From Trichosporon coremiiforme (lineage: Eukaryota; Basidiomycota; Tremellomycetes; Trichosporonales; Trichosporonaceae): a stretch of 64,000 bases of DNA. The notes under the pieces were generated by a model. The model did no database searches. It worked only from the letters and a program-made list of their open reading frames with translations, and was not told the DNA's origin. Below, piece by piece: positions 10,085-20,714 of the stretch. The stretch spans positions 124,001-188,000 of the forward strand of contig BCJJ01000018.1 in the NCBI GenBank assembly GCA_039545355.1, written 5' to 3'. Position numbers and translations under genes: made by a program. The stretch's first letter is position 1. Every line of letters begins with the position of its first letter.

Positions 10085-12913
10085 GGTGGGGTGACTTGGG
10101 ATGTCGAGGTCAGAGCGATGTGTTCAATGTGAGGTGAAGCTGTGTGACAGCTGGAATCAGCGATGCTAGTTGAGGGGGTCAAAGTGTGCGACGTCGGTGT
10201 CCGTGATATATATATGCCAGTGCAATGTGCCGTGTACCTGGTGGGCTGTTGGATATATGTCGATCGGATGTGTACCTAGCGAGATGGACAGGCCGTGTAC
10301 TTACGCTTAGTTGGGTTGATCCGTCGATCTGGTATGATTCACAGCGTTCCAGTGCAGCGTCGCTCGTCGCCGATATACCGCTCAGGTAAGTCCAGACAGG
10401 GGGTTGTGTCGGGTGGGCAATGCGTTGAGATGAGCAAGCGAGTGGCGAGTATGGATCGCTCGGGTTTCCCTGCGTATATAGTGGTGACTGATCTCCTCGC
10501 CGCTGGTCTGAGTCGATGGACCTTCGCCCATGGCCGGAGCTCGCCATCGCAGAGTGCCCGCTGCGGACTGCAGAGCCTTGGACGGCGAGCGTGGAGTGCT
10601 GGGTCGCATTAGCACTTGCGCCGAGCCAGCGAAGTTCTGCCTGCCGGGCGCCGAGGGCGCTCGACGTAACCACGCAGGGGACGAGAGGAGTACGGCGGGA
10701 ACTGCCGAGGAGCACTTTCGGGCATGTGATGGTCGGAACATGGCACGCGGGTGTGCGTTGGGCGGTTAGCGTCCTGGCTTGCAGTTCTGTGACAGGATCA
10801 CGGGTTGTGTGAGTCGTTTGAAACGTCGAGCGCGTCTGCAGACGTGCCTCGCGGTTGGCGCCGCTTCCCAAACCTCCCAAGAAGAGTTGGCATGTTATGA
10901 AGTGAACGCCTTGCGACGGGCGGTCGATCACCCCGCCCCTGGTTAGGTCTGCGGTTCATGTCGGCCCGCAGGGGAACTTGCGGCAAGTGGCGAGATGGGT
11001 AGATGGATTCTTTCAAGCGAGCCCTTACGCTGCTACCTGCACCGACAGCAGCAGCCGCTGGCTCAGAGGGACCCGCATGGCCTGATGCAGCATCTCTCGA
11101 TGAGCGCGCAGAATGGCTCGCTCTCCGGTGGAGCCGAGAGGGGTGTCTGGGGCGAAGTCTGATATGAGATTGACACTCACTATGCACACCTGTTGATTAA
11201 TTCAGTTCTGGAAAAGTCTGACCCAGATCGCCCTGTCCGAGACGCAACACTCATCCGGAATCCCGGACTGCGTTGCAGGACGGATATCAGGCGATCGCGA
11301 AGATCATGTCTACCCCGCTTTCCGCATGGCTTCCGATGGAGTTGTCCCTGATTGTGCACTTACCATGACGAGCGGGCGGGATGCTCCGCAACCCCTCGAC
11401 GCAGGGGGTAGGAGGAAGATTGAGTGGCCTGATGGAACGTGAAGCTATTGCCGTGTAGTCGCATCACGACGAGCAAGCATGGCCGTAGGGTGGCGCGGCA
11501 TGCTGGGTTGCTGGTGACAGACTGGTTTGCAGTGACACTGTGGGTGGCAAGTGTCTGAGTGGAGTGGGCAAGTCGTCGATCGCAGTCGAAAAATGGAATG
11601 CGATCCAGTTCTCGACATTCCTGGAGATCGACCTCATGCTGGTTCTGTGCATCAGGAAGAGTTACGAGGAGTTCCGTCCGAAAGCTTAATACGAAGAAAG
11701 GTTAGGATGTCAGTTACTAGCCTGGCATGGTCGACTGCATAAACTCCCCTGTTCCGCTCGACGATTCGATGGCCGTCGCAGCCGCTGCCCACGCATGAGC
11801 ATCCAGCTCGCCCCAAGCACCCAGCGATGTCTGGAGCGTGATGCCAGCACTACGACTCTTGGTTTCAGAACCACTCATTCAGGCACGTGACGCTTGCTCA
11901 CGGGCGCCGAGAGGACCTCGGACTCTCAGATGAAGCATCAGAACAACCTTCCCTGCACAACACTATTCCCGCCCCAAAGAGGCAATGTCGTGGAGTGAGA
12001 AGGAGACAGGGCACTCTACCGGAGAAACACAAGAACGCATTGATTAGTATTCGGCTTGAGTTGACAGCGCGGATTGCGTAGAAAATGGGGCGGAGAAGGG
12101 ATTTGAGGAAGGCAGAAACGTTGAAGACTAGGAAGGGCGCAGGTTGCTGGAGCGAGGTCGCATGGGAAGGTGGAGGTGAGCGCGGACTTGGAGATGATGA
12201 CCGAGGGTTGCGCCTTGTCTGATCTCCGATGCAACAGAGTGGGGGGTTTGGAAGACACGAGCACACGATGAACTGCGACTTTGGGACGGAGTGGAACGGG
12301 CAACATCTGTGTGAAGGGACGAGTGACGAGTGGGTGAATGGAGAGGTCGTGACGCGAGAGCCGTTATCGCCACTGACTGCATGGCATGGGACGAGCCCAG
12401 ACGCGGAGGAGGGGACACGTGACGTTCCTTCCACTCGCAGAGCCCCGCACGCTGACGTCCCGAGGGGCCAAAATGGGGGCAGGCAGGGACAGTGCCTTAT
12501 CAAGGATTACCCAAGTCCGACTCGGGATAAGAAAACGGAATAGGACTTGATCGTGAGCCTGAATTAACTGCTCTCTTCCTCGCAGACATGGGACCCAAGC
12601 ATGGCTCTTTCTAAGCGGTCCACGCGAACAATGCGATGCAAGCGACGAATCCGACGCCGTGCCTGATGCTTCAGGATGTGCAGAGAGGGGATCATGAAGT
12701 CAGCTGTCGTCGCGGACGTCTGTCAGCCGGCGGAGCCAAGAACGGGGCCGCTCTGTCAGGTTAAGGGTCGGGAATACCGAAATAATCCAGGACGTACTCC
12801 CGGCGCCATGGTGGGTGGATACCCTGTCGAGCGAAGCCCGCTAGTCGAGAGCGAGTCTCGCATAAGCAAGATTGTGGGTCCGCGTTCATGCTCTTCTTTC
12901 CCCCACCACTCCA
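10085..12913. other. 2.8-kb divergent intergenic region
   Basis: Lies between divergent starts of the methyltransferase and the monocarboxylate-type transporter. Frames such as 10179-10931 (-) and 11898-12503 (-) show no family resemblance and no splice-linked continuation. A TATATATATA tract lies near 10206-10215. The length suggests a large regulatory region or an unrecognised non-coding transcript, but I cannot show either. Confidence 0.45.
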
Positions 12914-14575
12914 ATGTCTACTCATGCCCTCGACGAGAAACCAGACACCTTGACCCAGAACTCTGTGATCTCGGCGGACGACAAGTCCCAGGTGTTGTAC
13001 GACAACAATGAGAAGACATTGACACGAACGGCCAGCCAGGCCAGCGGCAACACACTCGCGAGTCGGCGCAGTCGCGCGAGCCGAGCGAGCCACGCCCTAA
13101 GTCATGCTCCATCCGACGTAGAGATTGCGGAGGCACTCGACCCCGGCGTCATTGAAGAACATATCGACAGCGGAGGCGAGCTCCCGAACGGCGGGTACGG
13201 CTGGGTCGTCGTTGTGTGCATCCTGTGTCTGAACGCCTGTACCTGGGGGTAAGTCTTACTCAGCATGCCGTCGGCTCCGACACTAGCTCATCTCGATAAG
13301 CAATGTGGCTGACGTACAGTATCAATACGACCTATGGTGTGTTCACGGCCTACTTCCTGCAGCACAACTACTATGGCGCGACGCAGCTGCAGTACGCTTT
13401 TGTGGGCGGCCTTTCAGCGGCGTTCGCCGTGCTCCAGGGTCCGCTCGCCAACTACCTGACCCGTCTGCTGGGCTACAAGGCCGTGCTACTCATCGGCGCG
13501 GTGCTGTGTTCGCTGGGCCAGTGCCTATCAGGCCTCACCCAGAACTTTGGCGCCTTCATAGCGACGCAGGCTATCGTGTTCGGTCTCGGCATGGGTCTGA
13601 TCCTGGTACCGTCGGTACGTACCTGACCCCCGCCGTCGGAGTGGAGCTAATGGCAGCAACCCCTTGTCGCGCATTGGTTCGACCGCCGCCTATCGCTCGC
13701 CCAGGGTATCGCACAGGCCGGCTCCGGTGTCGGCGCTCTCATCTTCTCCAACACGACCCCCGTGCTCATGTACTCCGTTGGCGTCAAGTACACGTACGCG
13801 ATCAACGGGTGCATATCGGCGTTCGTGCTCATCACGGCGTCGATCCTGCTGCGCGGAAGGCATGAGCAGGTCCAGGCGAAGCAGGCACCACTGCAGCTGA
13901 ACTTCTTCTGGCACAAGGGATATAAGTGGATGCTTCTGTGGGCCTTCCTTACGAGTGAGTTTCTTTGCTGAGCGCAGCACGCTTCGGCCCAAATCCCGCT
14001 AACCTGCAGTGCTGGGCTACTTCATTGCGATCTACACCCTTCCTTCCTACTGTACTTCGGCGCTCGGCATGACGCAGAAGCAGGGTGGTGCCGTGCAGGC
14101 GATTCTTGCTGCGGGACAGCTTGTGGGTCGACCGCTGTGGGGCTTCCTCATGGACCGCATGGGCCGAGTGAACATGGTGATTGCGAGCTACCTGATCTGC
14201 GGTGTTGCGACACTGGCTATCTGGATGCCCGGAAAGAGTTTCGGCCTCATGGCGTTCTACGGCTTCGTCAACGGCGCCTGCTCGGGCACGATCCACAGCG
14301 CTGCCACGCCCCTCACGGCCGCGGTCGTGGGCATTTCCGAGCTTGGCTCAGCGCTGTCGATCTACTGGCTCACGCTATCGATTCCAAACATGATGGGCCA
14401 GCCTTTCGGCATCATGCTCGTCGACTACTCGCGCAACCACCTTGGCAGGGAAGGGTCGAGCGCATACCAAATCGCGATCGGGTTCTGTGCCGGCTTGTAC
14501 TTGGCGGCGGCCCTTGCGCTCTTCGGCGTCAAGCACTATTTGCAGGGCAATTGGAAGCTGTGGCAGAAATCGTAG
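12914..14575 (+). CDS. MFS transporter, monocarboxylate (MCT/Mch) type
   Basis: Exons 12914-13248, 13320-13614, 13657-13954 and 14010-14575; 497 aa. The cytosolic N-terminus (about 95 residues) is Ser/Thr-rich. The first membrane segment starts in the family motif NGGYGWVVVVCILCLNACTWG, typical of fungal Mch proteins, and continues across the intron as INTTYGVFTAYFL. About 12 hydrophobic segments follow, with an inter-domain loop HEQVQAKQAPLQL and RPLWGFLMDRMGR as the MFS A-like loop in the second half. Fungal Mch proteins do not generally carry monocarboxylates at the plasma membrane, so the substrate is open. The intron 2 donor was chosen to keep LVPS-QPLVAHWFDRR continuous. Confidence 0.88.
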
Positions 14576-14821
14576 TTTTTCGGCCGCACACATGGCCGCA
14601 CTGCTCGCAAATTGTAACAGAAGCGGTGCGGGACCGGGTAACAGGGACAGCAATGGGCTGTAGCGGGCTGTAGCTTTCGGGATGCAATGTTATCTGATAT
14701 ACCGCTCGGGCCGCGTCTCAAGAGCGAGGGCGAAAGCCAGCCGGACGGCTCATTGCTGCAAGCCTGCGTTTTTAAACGAAAGCCTTTTGTTTCATGTCTG
14801 GCATCGCTACATCCTCTCCCC

Positions 14822-16129
14822 ATGACTAGACTCCTCACACTCGTTTTACTCTCAGCCGCCACCACCGCCATTGCGATTGAGTCGTCAGGCGGACGCCACT
14901 GCGTTTGGGGTGCGTGACGAGATTCTCCTCGTGCTGACAACAGATGTGGACCACAATGACTGCTTCGACACCCTCGCCAAGGCCCAGTTCGCAGAGAGGG
15001 CGTACAGCCTGGGGCAATGCGTACTGCACGCGGACGGATCAACGTGAGTCCGTTTCGCGGTGGCGCCGACCTAATGCCAGCCACGGCCCTCACTGTCCCG
15101 ACGCGCACTCCCAACCGGCGTGCGGAGCAGTCGTGCTGGGCAGCTACAACATGGGCATGCACATTGCGTCCATCTTCATCGTTCTCGTCACTTCATGCTT
15201 CGGTATCATGATCCCTACAGTGGCGGGGTGGTTCAAGGGTCCCTCCGTCGCTGACCTCGACTCGTCCTCGTTTGGCAGGGAGTATGGCGTGTGGGGCTGT
15301 ATCTTCTTCTTTGCGCGCCACATCGGTACAGGCATCATCATCTCGACCGCCTTCATTCACCTCCTCTACCACGGATTCCTCATGTTCTCAGACCCGTGCC
15401 TCAGCACCCTTCACTTCCCTCCTACGGCGCCCGCCATTGCGTTAGCAGGTGCTTTCATCACCTTCCTGTTCGACTTTGTCGCGGCCTGGCGACAATGTGT
15501 CAAAAGCGATCGTGACAAGGAGGCGAACGAGGCATACAACATCTCCGTCGAGACGGCCCAGCGGCGCAAGGCTGCCTGGCAGGTGCTCCTGCTCGAGGCG
15601 GGTATCATCTTCCACTCCGTCATGATCGGTGTCACGCTCGGCGCCGACTCGTCTGGAGCCTGGACAACGCTACTGCTCGTCATCATCTTCCACCAGCTGT
15701 TTGAGGGCGCTGCGTGAGTACTGCCATCCGGGCACACCTGACTGTGGCAACATCTGACCTACAGCCTCGGCGCCCGTATTGCCTCCCTGCACTGGCAGAC
15801 CAAGCTGCACACGATCCTCCAGATCCTCGCGTTCATGCTCATCACGCCCATCGGTATCGCAATCGGTATCGGTGTCCGCCAGTCCTTCTCCGCGAACGGG
15901 ACTGCCGCCCTCGTGTCGATCGGTATCCTCGACTCGACATCAGCAGGTATTCTCGTGAGTCATCGGTCACTTTACCAGCTGACTCCAGCTCTATTCCTCT
16001 TTCAAGCTTCTCGCGTCCGACTTTGTCGACGGCCCGCTCAAGAACGCGAGCGGGTTCCGCGTCTTGATGGCGTTCGCGAGCCTTCTCACAGGTCTGGTTG
16101 TCATGAGCATCCTCGGCCGGTGGGTGTAA
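14822..16129 (+). CDS. ZIP-family zinc/iron permease
   Basis: Exons 14822-14909, 14944-15043, 15081-15713, 15765-15954 and 15989-16129; 383 aa. It starts with a signal peptide (MTRLLTLVLLSAATTAIA) and a short Cys-containing ectodomain, then eight membrane spans. Metal-path residues are present: TM4 HIGTGIIISTAFIHLLYH, TM5 EAGIIFHSVMIGVTLG, and FHQLFEG in TM6. The TM3-TM4 cytosolic loop lacks the usual long His-rich repeat. This points to a plasma-membrane Zrt-like transporter importing Zn2+ (possibly Fe2+). Intron 1 is 34 nt. It lies 246 bp downstream of the MFS gene on the same strand, which is not evidence of co-transcription. Confidence 0.92.
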
Positions 16130-16649
16130 ACACGTTTCTAACCACCATCTCCAAAGCTGTGTCCACCGATGTGCATATATCCACTGTCTCTACCCCAATT
16201 CCATCGCCTTTCCTCTCCAGCATGCCAAAAAGGACACTGCCATAGAGCTTCTGCCCCACGAATGGGCATCTTTCCATCTTCCTCTCTGCCAATAGGACAC
16301 TGTCATTAGGCACCAAGTTGCCGATTAGCCTTTCCGTACCCCTGTCCATTAGTTCTTCTCTCCGGTTCACCAGGTTTGAACACAGCTGTAATTAGTTTAT
16401 CGCAAGTTCCTTCCCCATTTCCCCGCCAGGCTGATTGCCCATGGTCGGAAGCTCCGCGAAGATCCGTAAGTTCCCGATCCTTAGTGTGTAGATTAGGATC
16501 CCGATGAGGTCCAAAGGGGCGGGACAATTAAAAAGATAGCAGATCACAAGTCTCCGAAATGCAAGAATTCGTTTCCTCCTTATCTGTGCCCGTCTGCCCA
16601 CCTCCTTCTTCCCTTGTCATACGACCTCCTCCACGCCAGCTCAACAACC
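16130..16649. other. spacer and leader upstream of the DHODH-like gene
   Basis: 520 bp, visibly more AT-rich than the flanking genes, with no coding frame I can support. It contains the 3' end of the ZIP gene and the promoter of the next gene. Confidence 0.5.
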
Positions 16650-17594
16650 ATGCCGGCGAAGCTGCGTATCGAGCCTCCGCTGCTGAACGCCGCCTGCCCT
16701 TGGGCTTCGGACCTGACCTTTCTCCGCCCGCTGTGGAAGTCCCCCTCCACCGGAGCCATTACGACCCGCACCTCGCTCGTGAACGGGTACCCGCACAACG
16801 ATGCCGTGAACACGTTCCTGTTCTACGACCCCTCGGACTCGACGACGGCGACGTCCCGGGACCCACCCGCCTTCAAGCCGTCCAGCGACAGTCTGACGGG
16901 GTCACTGAACTGCTTCGGCCTCAGCCCGCACCCGCTCTCGAGCTACCTCGATTTCATCAGGGAACTCGCCAAGGAGCCGAGCGACAAGCTCATCGTCGTG
17001 TCTGTCACAGGCGAGACGCCCGAGACGAACGCCGAGGCTATCCGCCGTGTCATCGCGTTCAGCAAGGAGATGCCGCTGCGCCTCGCGGTCGAGATCAACC
17101 TGTCGTGCCCGAATGTCCCCGGCCGCCCGCCGCCAGCCTACGACGACGGCGAGCTGCGTGCCTTCCTCGCCGCGCTTCCCTCCGAGTCACCGATCCCGAT
17201 CGGCCTCAAGACAACACCCTACACGCACCCGGGACAGTTCAGAATGCTCGTCTCCGCGGTCAAGGACAGCGGGAAGATCTCCTTCATCACGGCAGCGAAC
17301 ACACTCGGCTCCTCCGTCGTCATGACGCCCGAGGGGCCGATTCTGCCCTCGGAGGGCGGGTTCGGCGGTCTCGCGGGACCAGCGATCCACCCGCTTGCGC
17401 TTGGAAATGTCGTATCTCTGCGGAAGATGTTCGAGGAAGCTGGCGTTCCGATCCAGATCGTCGGCGTCGGTGGTGTCGGCGACGCCAACGGGTTCAAGCG
17501 CATGAGGGCGGCTGGAGCCGACTTTGTCGCTGTCGCGAGCGCACTGGGCAAGCAGGGACCGAAGGTGTTCGACGATATCAAGGCGAAGCTGTAG
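16650..17594 (+). CDS. class 1A dihydroorotate dehydrogenase-like flavoprotein
   Basis: Single exon, 314 aa, one of the few intronless genes here. Class 1A enzymes (S. cerevisiae Ura1, Lactococcus DHODA) are soluble FMN enzymes oxidising dihydroorotate to orotate with fumarate. Visible features: catalytic-base block NLSCPNVPG with Cys at residue 153, LNCFGL (Asn 87), GLKTTPY, GFGGLAGPAIHPLALGNV, and the FMN phosphate site VGVGGV...GADFVAVASAL. At the position of the ITKS motif lysine (Lys43 in Lactococcus) this protein reads TTRTS (Arg 40). The chosen start has a CAACCATGC context; upstream in-frame sequence looks like leader. The substitution leaves open a related but different substrate, so no symbol is given. 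Confidence 0.8.
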   Translation: MPAKLRIEPPLLNAACPWASDLTFLRPLWKSPSTGAITTRTSLVNGYPHNDAVNTFLFYDPSDSTTATSRDPPAFKPSSDSLTGSLNCFGLSPHPLSSYLDFIRELAKEPSDKLIVVSVTGETPETNAEAIRRVIAFSKEMPLRLAVEINLSCPNVPGRPPPAYDDGELRAFLAALPSESPIPIGLKTTPYTHPGQFRMLVSAVKDSGKISFITAANTLGSSVVMTPEGPILPSEGGFGGLAGPAIHPLALGNVVSLRKMFEEAGVPIQIVGVGGVGDANGFKRMRAAGADFVAVASALGKQGPKVFDDIKAKL

Positions 17595-17959
17595 AAGGAG
17601 GACTGTAAGCATGTATTCTTGGGATCTTGGGCGGCGCGGCCTGTCCTATATCGACGCATCGCCGGGGACCTAAGCGGCCACGGTAGTGAGCGGACAGCGA
17701 GGCGATGGCACCTCTCATTTGTCATCAACGCACTGACCACTATATGACAAGAGCTGACGGGTCGAACAACGTGAGGGCGCAGTGTTTGGATTTAAAGTTT
17801 GGACGTCTACGATATACGGCATCGCTCTTCGCCGACCTGATGTCGTCACTGGTGACCGGAATGCACCACGGCACTTGACAACGATCGCTCGCTGGCCCTT
17901 TGCACGACCACACATGGCACGACCACACATACTTTTATGGACACCCGCACTTGCTCGGC
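17595..17959. other. spacer, promoter of the flavin monooxygenase
   Basis: 365 bp without a supported gene. An in-frame ATG at 17900 would extend the next protein by 20 residues ahead of the Rossmann fold (His-rich, unlike the family) and was not used. Confidence 0.45.
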
Positions 17960-19838
17960 ATGGAGGTTGTCATCGTCGGCGGCGGTATGTCCGGCATCTC
18001 GACCGCGATCCGGCTGCGGGAACTGCTGGGCGATCGCGTAGGCGTCACAGTGAGTTGCTGCAGGGCTCTCTCTCATGCCCTCCCCCCCCCCCCCTCCTCT
18101 CTCCCCCCCGGTGCCAAGCAAGGAGCGGAGGGAAAGGTGCTGACGACAGATTCTGGAGAAGGAGTCGGCTCCAGGCGGCGTATGGCGCGACTCGCTCTGG
18201 CCCGGCGCAGGCGTCGACGTCCCAATCCACCTGTACAGTCTGTACTCTGACCTGTCGGCAGACTGGGACACGGTGTTCGCGAGCCAGCCCGAGGTTCTCG
18301 CGTATTGGGAGGGCTTGATTGCGAAGCACAATCTGGCTGGTACTTTCCGGTACAACGCCGAGTTTATCGGTTCGGTCTGGGACGCGGACGAGCAACACCA
18401 CACCACACGCATCCGCGATACGACGACCGGGGCCGAGGAGATGATCCGCGCCAACGTCCTCGTGTCCGCTGCCGGGCCGCTGAGGGCGCCGCGCCTCCCG
18501 AACCTGCCGGGGATCGACTCGTTCGATGGCCCGTCGTTCCACAATCTGCGCTGGGACCCCAGCGTTGAGCTCGAGGGGAGGCGTGTTGCCGTCACCGGGG
18601 TTGGGTCTTCGGGTATCCAGTTGGTCGTAAGCCAAGGCTGCGCAGGCTGCGCGTTGTTGTCTGTCACTTTGCTTACAAGCAGCCCGGCGTCGCTGCACTC
18701 CCAGGCGTAAAGCTGACGCACTATGTGCGCTCCGGGGGCTACTTCCCTCCGAAGCGTGAGCCTGTCGTCAGCCAAAGCTGACGAGCAGCGCAGCGCACTC
18801 TCACGGCATGGGAGAAGCTCGCCTTCCGCTACATACCCGGCTGGCTGACTCTGCACCGCTACCTCCTGACCCGGCAGCTGGATCACCAATGGGCGGTGCG
18901 CCCGCTCGCCGAGGGCGAGTGGCGCGCAGTCGAGGAGCAGAAGATCATGCAGTATCTCCGCAGCACGGCGCCGGAGAAGTATGTCCCTGCCCTAACGCCG
19001 AGGTTTCGTAAGCTGCTCTTGTCGGACTAGCTGACAGTAGCACTTGGGGCGAAGCGCACCGCCCTTGACCTCGGCTGGCTAGCGTGCCTGCACAATGAGA
19101 ACGTGGAGCTGGTATCGGCCCCAATCACCCGTGTCTTGCCAGAAGGCATCGAGGCCGCTGACGGCGTGCGCGCGCACGATGTCATCATCTACGCGACCGG
19201 CGCCGACGTGGCGTGGGAGGGCGTCGGGCTCAACCGCAGCGTGTACGGCGAGAACGGGCGCGAGCTAAGGGAATACTGGGAGGAGCTCGGCGGTCCACAG
19301 GCATACGCCGGTCTCGCCATGCCGGGCGTAAGTTCTTGCCGGGAGTGCGCTGACGCCAGTTCCCAAACTACTTCATCGTGATTGGCCCGAACGCAGTCGC
19401 GGGCTCGTGGGGATGGACGCTCGGCGTGCAATCCCGCGCCATCGCGCAGATCGTGCGTGCTGTGAGTGCGGCACTCGATCTGCAAGCTGATGGTAGATGG
19501 CAGACCGTGGCCTGACATCGATGCAGCCACGCCACGAAGCGTTGGAGGCATACAACACACGGCTGCAGGAGACGCTGCGCACCACTGCTGCAGCGAGCAC
19601 AGCTACGAATAACTGGTGGCGGACCACTGGGGGTCGTGTCACGGTCGTGAACCCGGTCACGGGGAGGGAGATGCGTCGCCGCGCTTGGAGGCAGCCGGCA
19701 TGGGAGGATTGGGAGGCGACCCGCAACGGTGAGGTCGTAGATGTCGTGGGCATCAAGAGGGACAGGCGGCGGAAGAGGGGGCTTGTTGGGTTGGCGGGGC
19801 TCATGGCGATGACGCTGCTGTACTTGTGCGCTGTGTAA
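17960..19838 (+). CDS. Baeyer-Villiger-type flavin monooxygenase, membrane-anchored
   Basis: Exons 17960-18049, 18150-18626, 18683-18755, 18789-19007, 19041-19327, 19360-19461 and 19527-19838; 519 aa. FAD Rossmann motif VVIVGGGMSGIS at the N-terminus, then GGVWRDSLWPGAGVDVP, the Baeyer-Villiger fingerprint FDGPSFHNLRW (FxGxxxHxxxW), the NADPH motif GVGSSG, and IIYATGAD near the C-terminus. Such enzymes insert oxygen into ketones using NADPH and FAD. The extreme C-terminus (GLVGLAGLMAMTLLYLCAV) is a hydrophobic tail that could anchor the protein in a membrane. Intron 1 carries a 13-C homopolymer. Introns 3, 4 and 5 are 32-33 nt. The substrate cannot be read from sequence. Confidence 0.9.
18082..18094 (+). 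repeat. homopolymeric C tract in intron 1
   Basis: Thirteen consecutive C, followed after a few bases by a second C run near 18103-18109, inside intron 1 of the flavin monooxygenase gene. Length here is prone to sequencing error. Confidence 0.8.
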
Positions 19839-20024
19839 TACTGATGCATTGCTGCCTTCCATGAGCCCTCGTCAGAATTACGGTGCAGACAGCGCAGTGC
19901 CACCGAGTGGTCAGACTGGTGACTGCCGATCGGCGACGATCATGTCTCACCTAGTCGTCACCTCGAGTCAACAGCACACAAGCACCGGCATCTGCTCCTC
20001 TTCTCACACTCTTTCCTACTCATC

Positions 20025-20522
20025 ATGTCGACCAGCAGCCGCAGCGTCAACGTAAGCTACAGCACTCTCTATGTCGAGCTCACAGCTAACCTCCAGCCCC
20101 CCATATTCATGGCCTCAGTCCGTCCCCTCCCCACTCTCTCCTCGCTCCCTTCTACTCTCTCCCCTCTGCATTCTCCCCTCCGGTTGTCGATCAGGCTCAC
20201 AAGCTGACCCCAGACTACCCAGCACCCAAACCCCGCCGTAGCCCTCTTGCAAGACGAGGTTGCAGCCTTCGAAGCCGCCCTCGGTCCCGACCTCGCCGCG
20301 AACGCCGACGCCATCGTCGCGCGCCACATTCGTCTCCTCCACACCTACAACGAGATCAAGGACGGGTCCCAAGCTCTCATTGCAAAGGTGGGTCTTGCCC
20401 CGCCGACCTCTTCCCCCATCTGTTTTGTGGTTGAGCACGAAGCTGACTCCCAGTACGCTGTCATGACGCACACGACGGTCACGGCCGTCCACCGTGAGCT
20501 CGGGCTGAGTCTGACCGAGTAA
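20025..20522 (+). CDS. SWI5: Swi5/Sae3-type recombination mediator
   Basis: Exons 20025-20051, 20214-20387 and 20454-20522; 89 aa, the usual size of Swi5. Swi5 with Sfr1 (Sae3 with Mei5) stimulates Rad51/Dmc1 filament activity. The helical core has the family hallmarks: LLQDEVAAFEAALGPD, then IVARHIRLLHTYNEIKDGSQ (compare fungal KRHIKLLHEYNEIKD), and the C-terminal TAVHRELGL helix. Intron 1 is ambiguous: I use one 162-nt intron ending at CCCCAG 20213, but a perfect 45-nt intron (20052-20096) also exists, implying a possible extra small exon. The core is unaffected. It starts 186 bp after the monooxygenase stop on the same strand. Confidence 0.85.
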
Positions 20523-20714
20523 AGTTTTGTGGTTAGTCGATGTGACCCGTGCTCGCGCTTTCCGCTCGTAAGGGCCACAGCTTAGCTACTACTACTGCAT
20601 TCCTATATGCTCTCTACAAGCTTTTTGCGCTGCCTCGTGACTTATGTCAGGAAGCTTGGTACGACACACGTCCGCACCGCGCGTCCGCTCGCTCCGCTCG
20701 CGACAGCGCTCCGC

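Noticed and set aside
10179..10931. 250-codon minus-strand frame in the large spacer
   Set aside because: No recognisable domain, Ser/Thr/Arg-rich composition of random GC-rich sequence, and no supporting splice structure.
11898..12503. 201-codon minus-strand frame upstream of the MFS gene
   Set aside because: Ser/Pro/Arg low-complexity, no domain, and overlapping alternative frames of similar quality.
16559..17608. 349-codon plus-strand frame longer than the DHODH-like frame
   Set aside because: Offset frame over the same gene. Translation is Arg/Pro-rich with no motifs, while the other frame shows NLSCPN and the FMN site.
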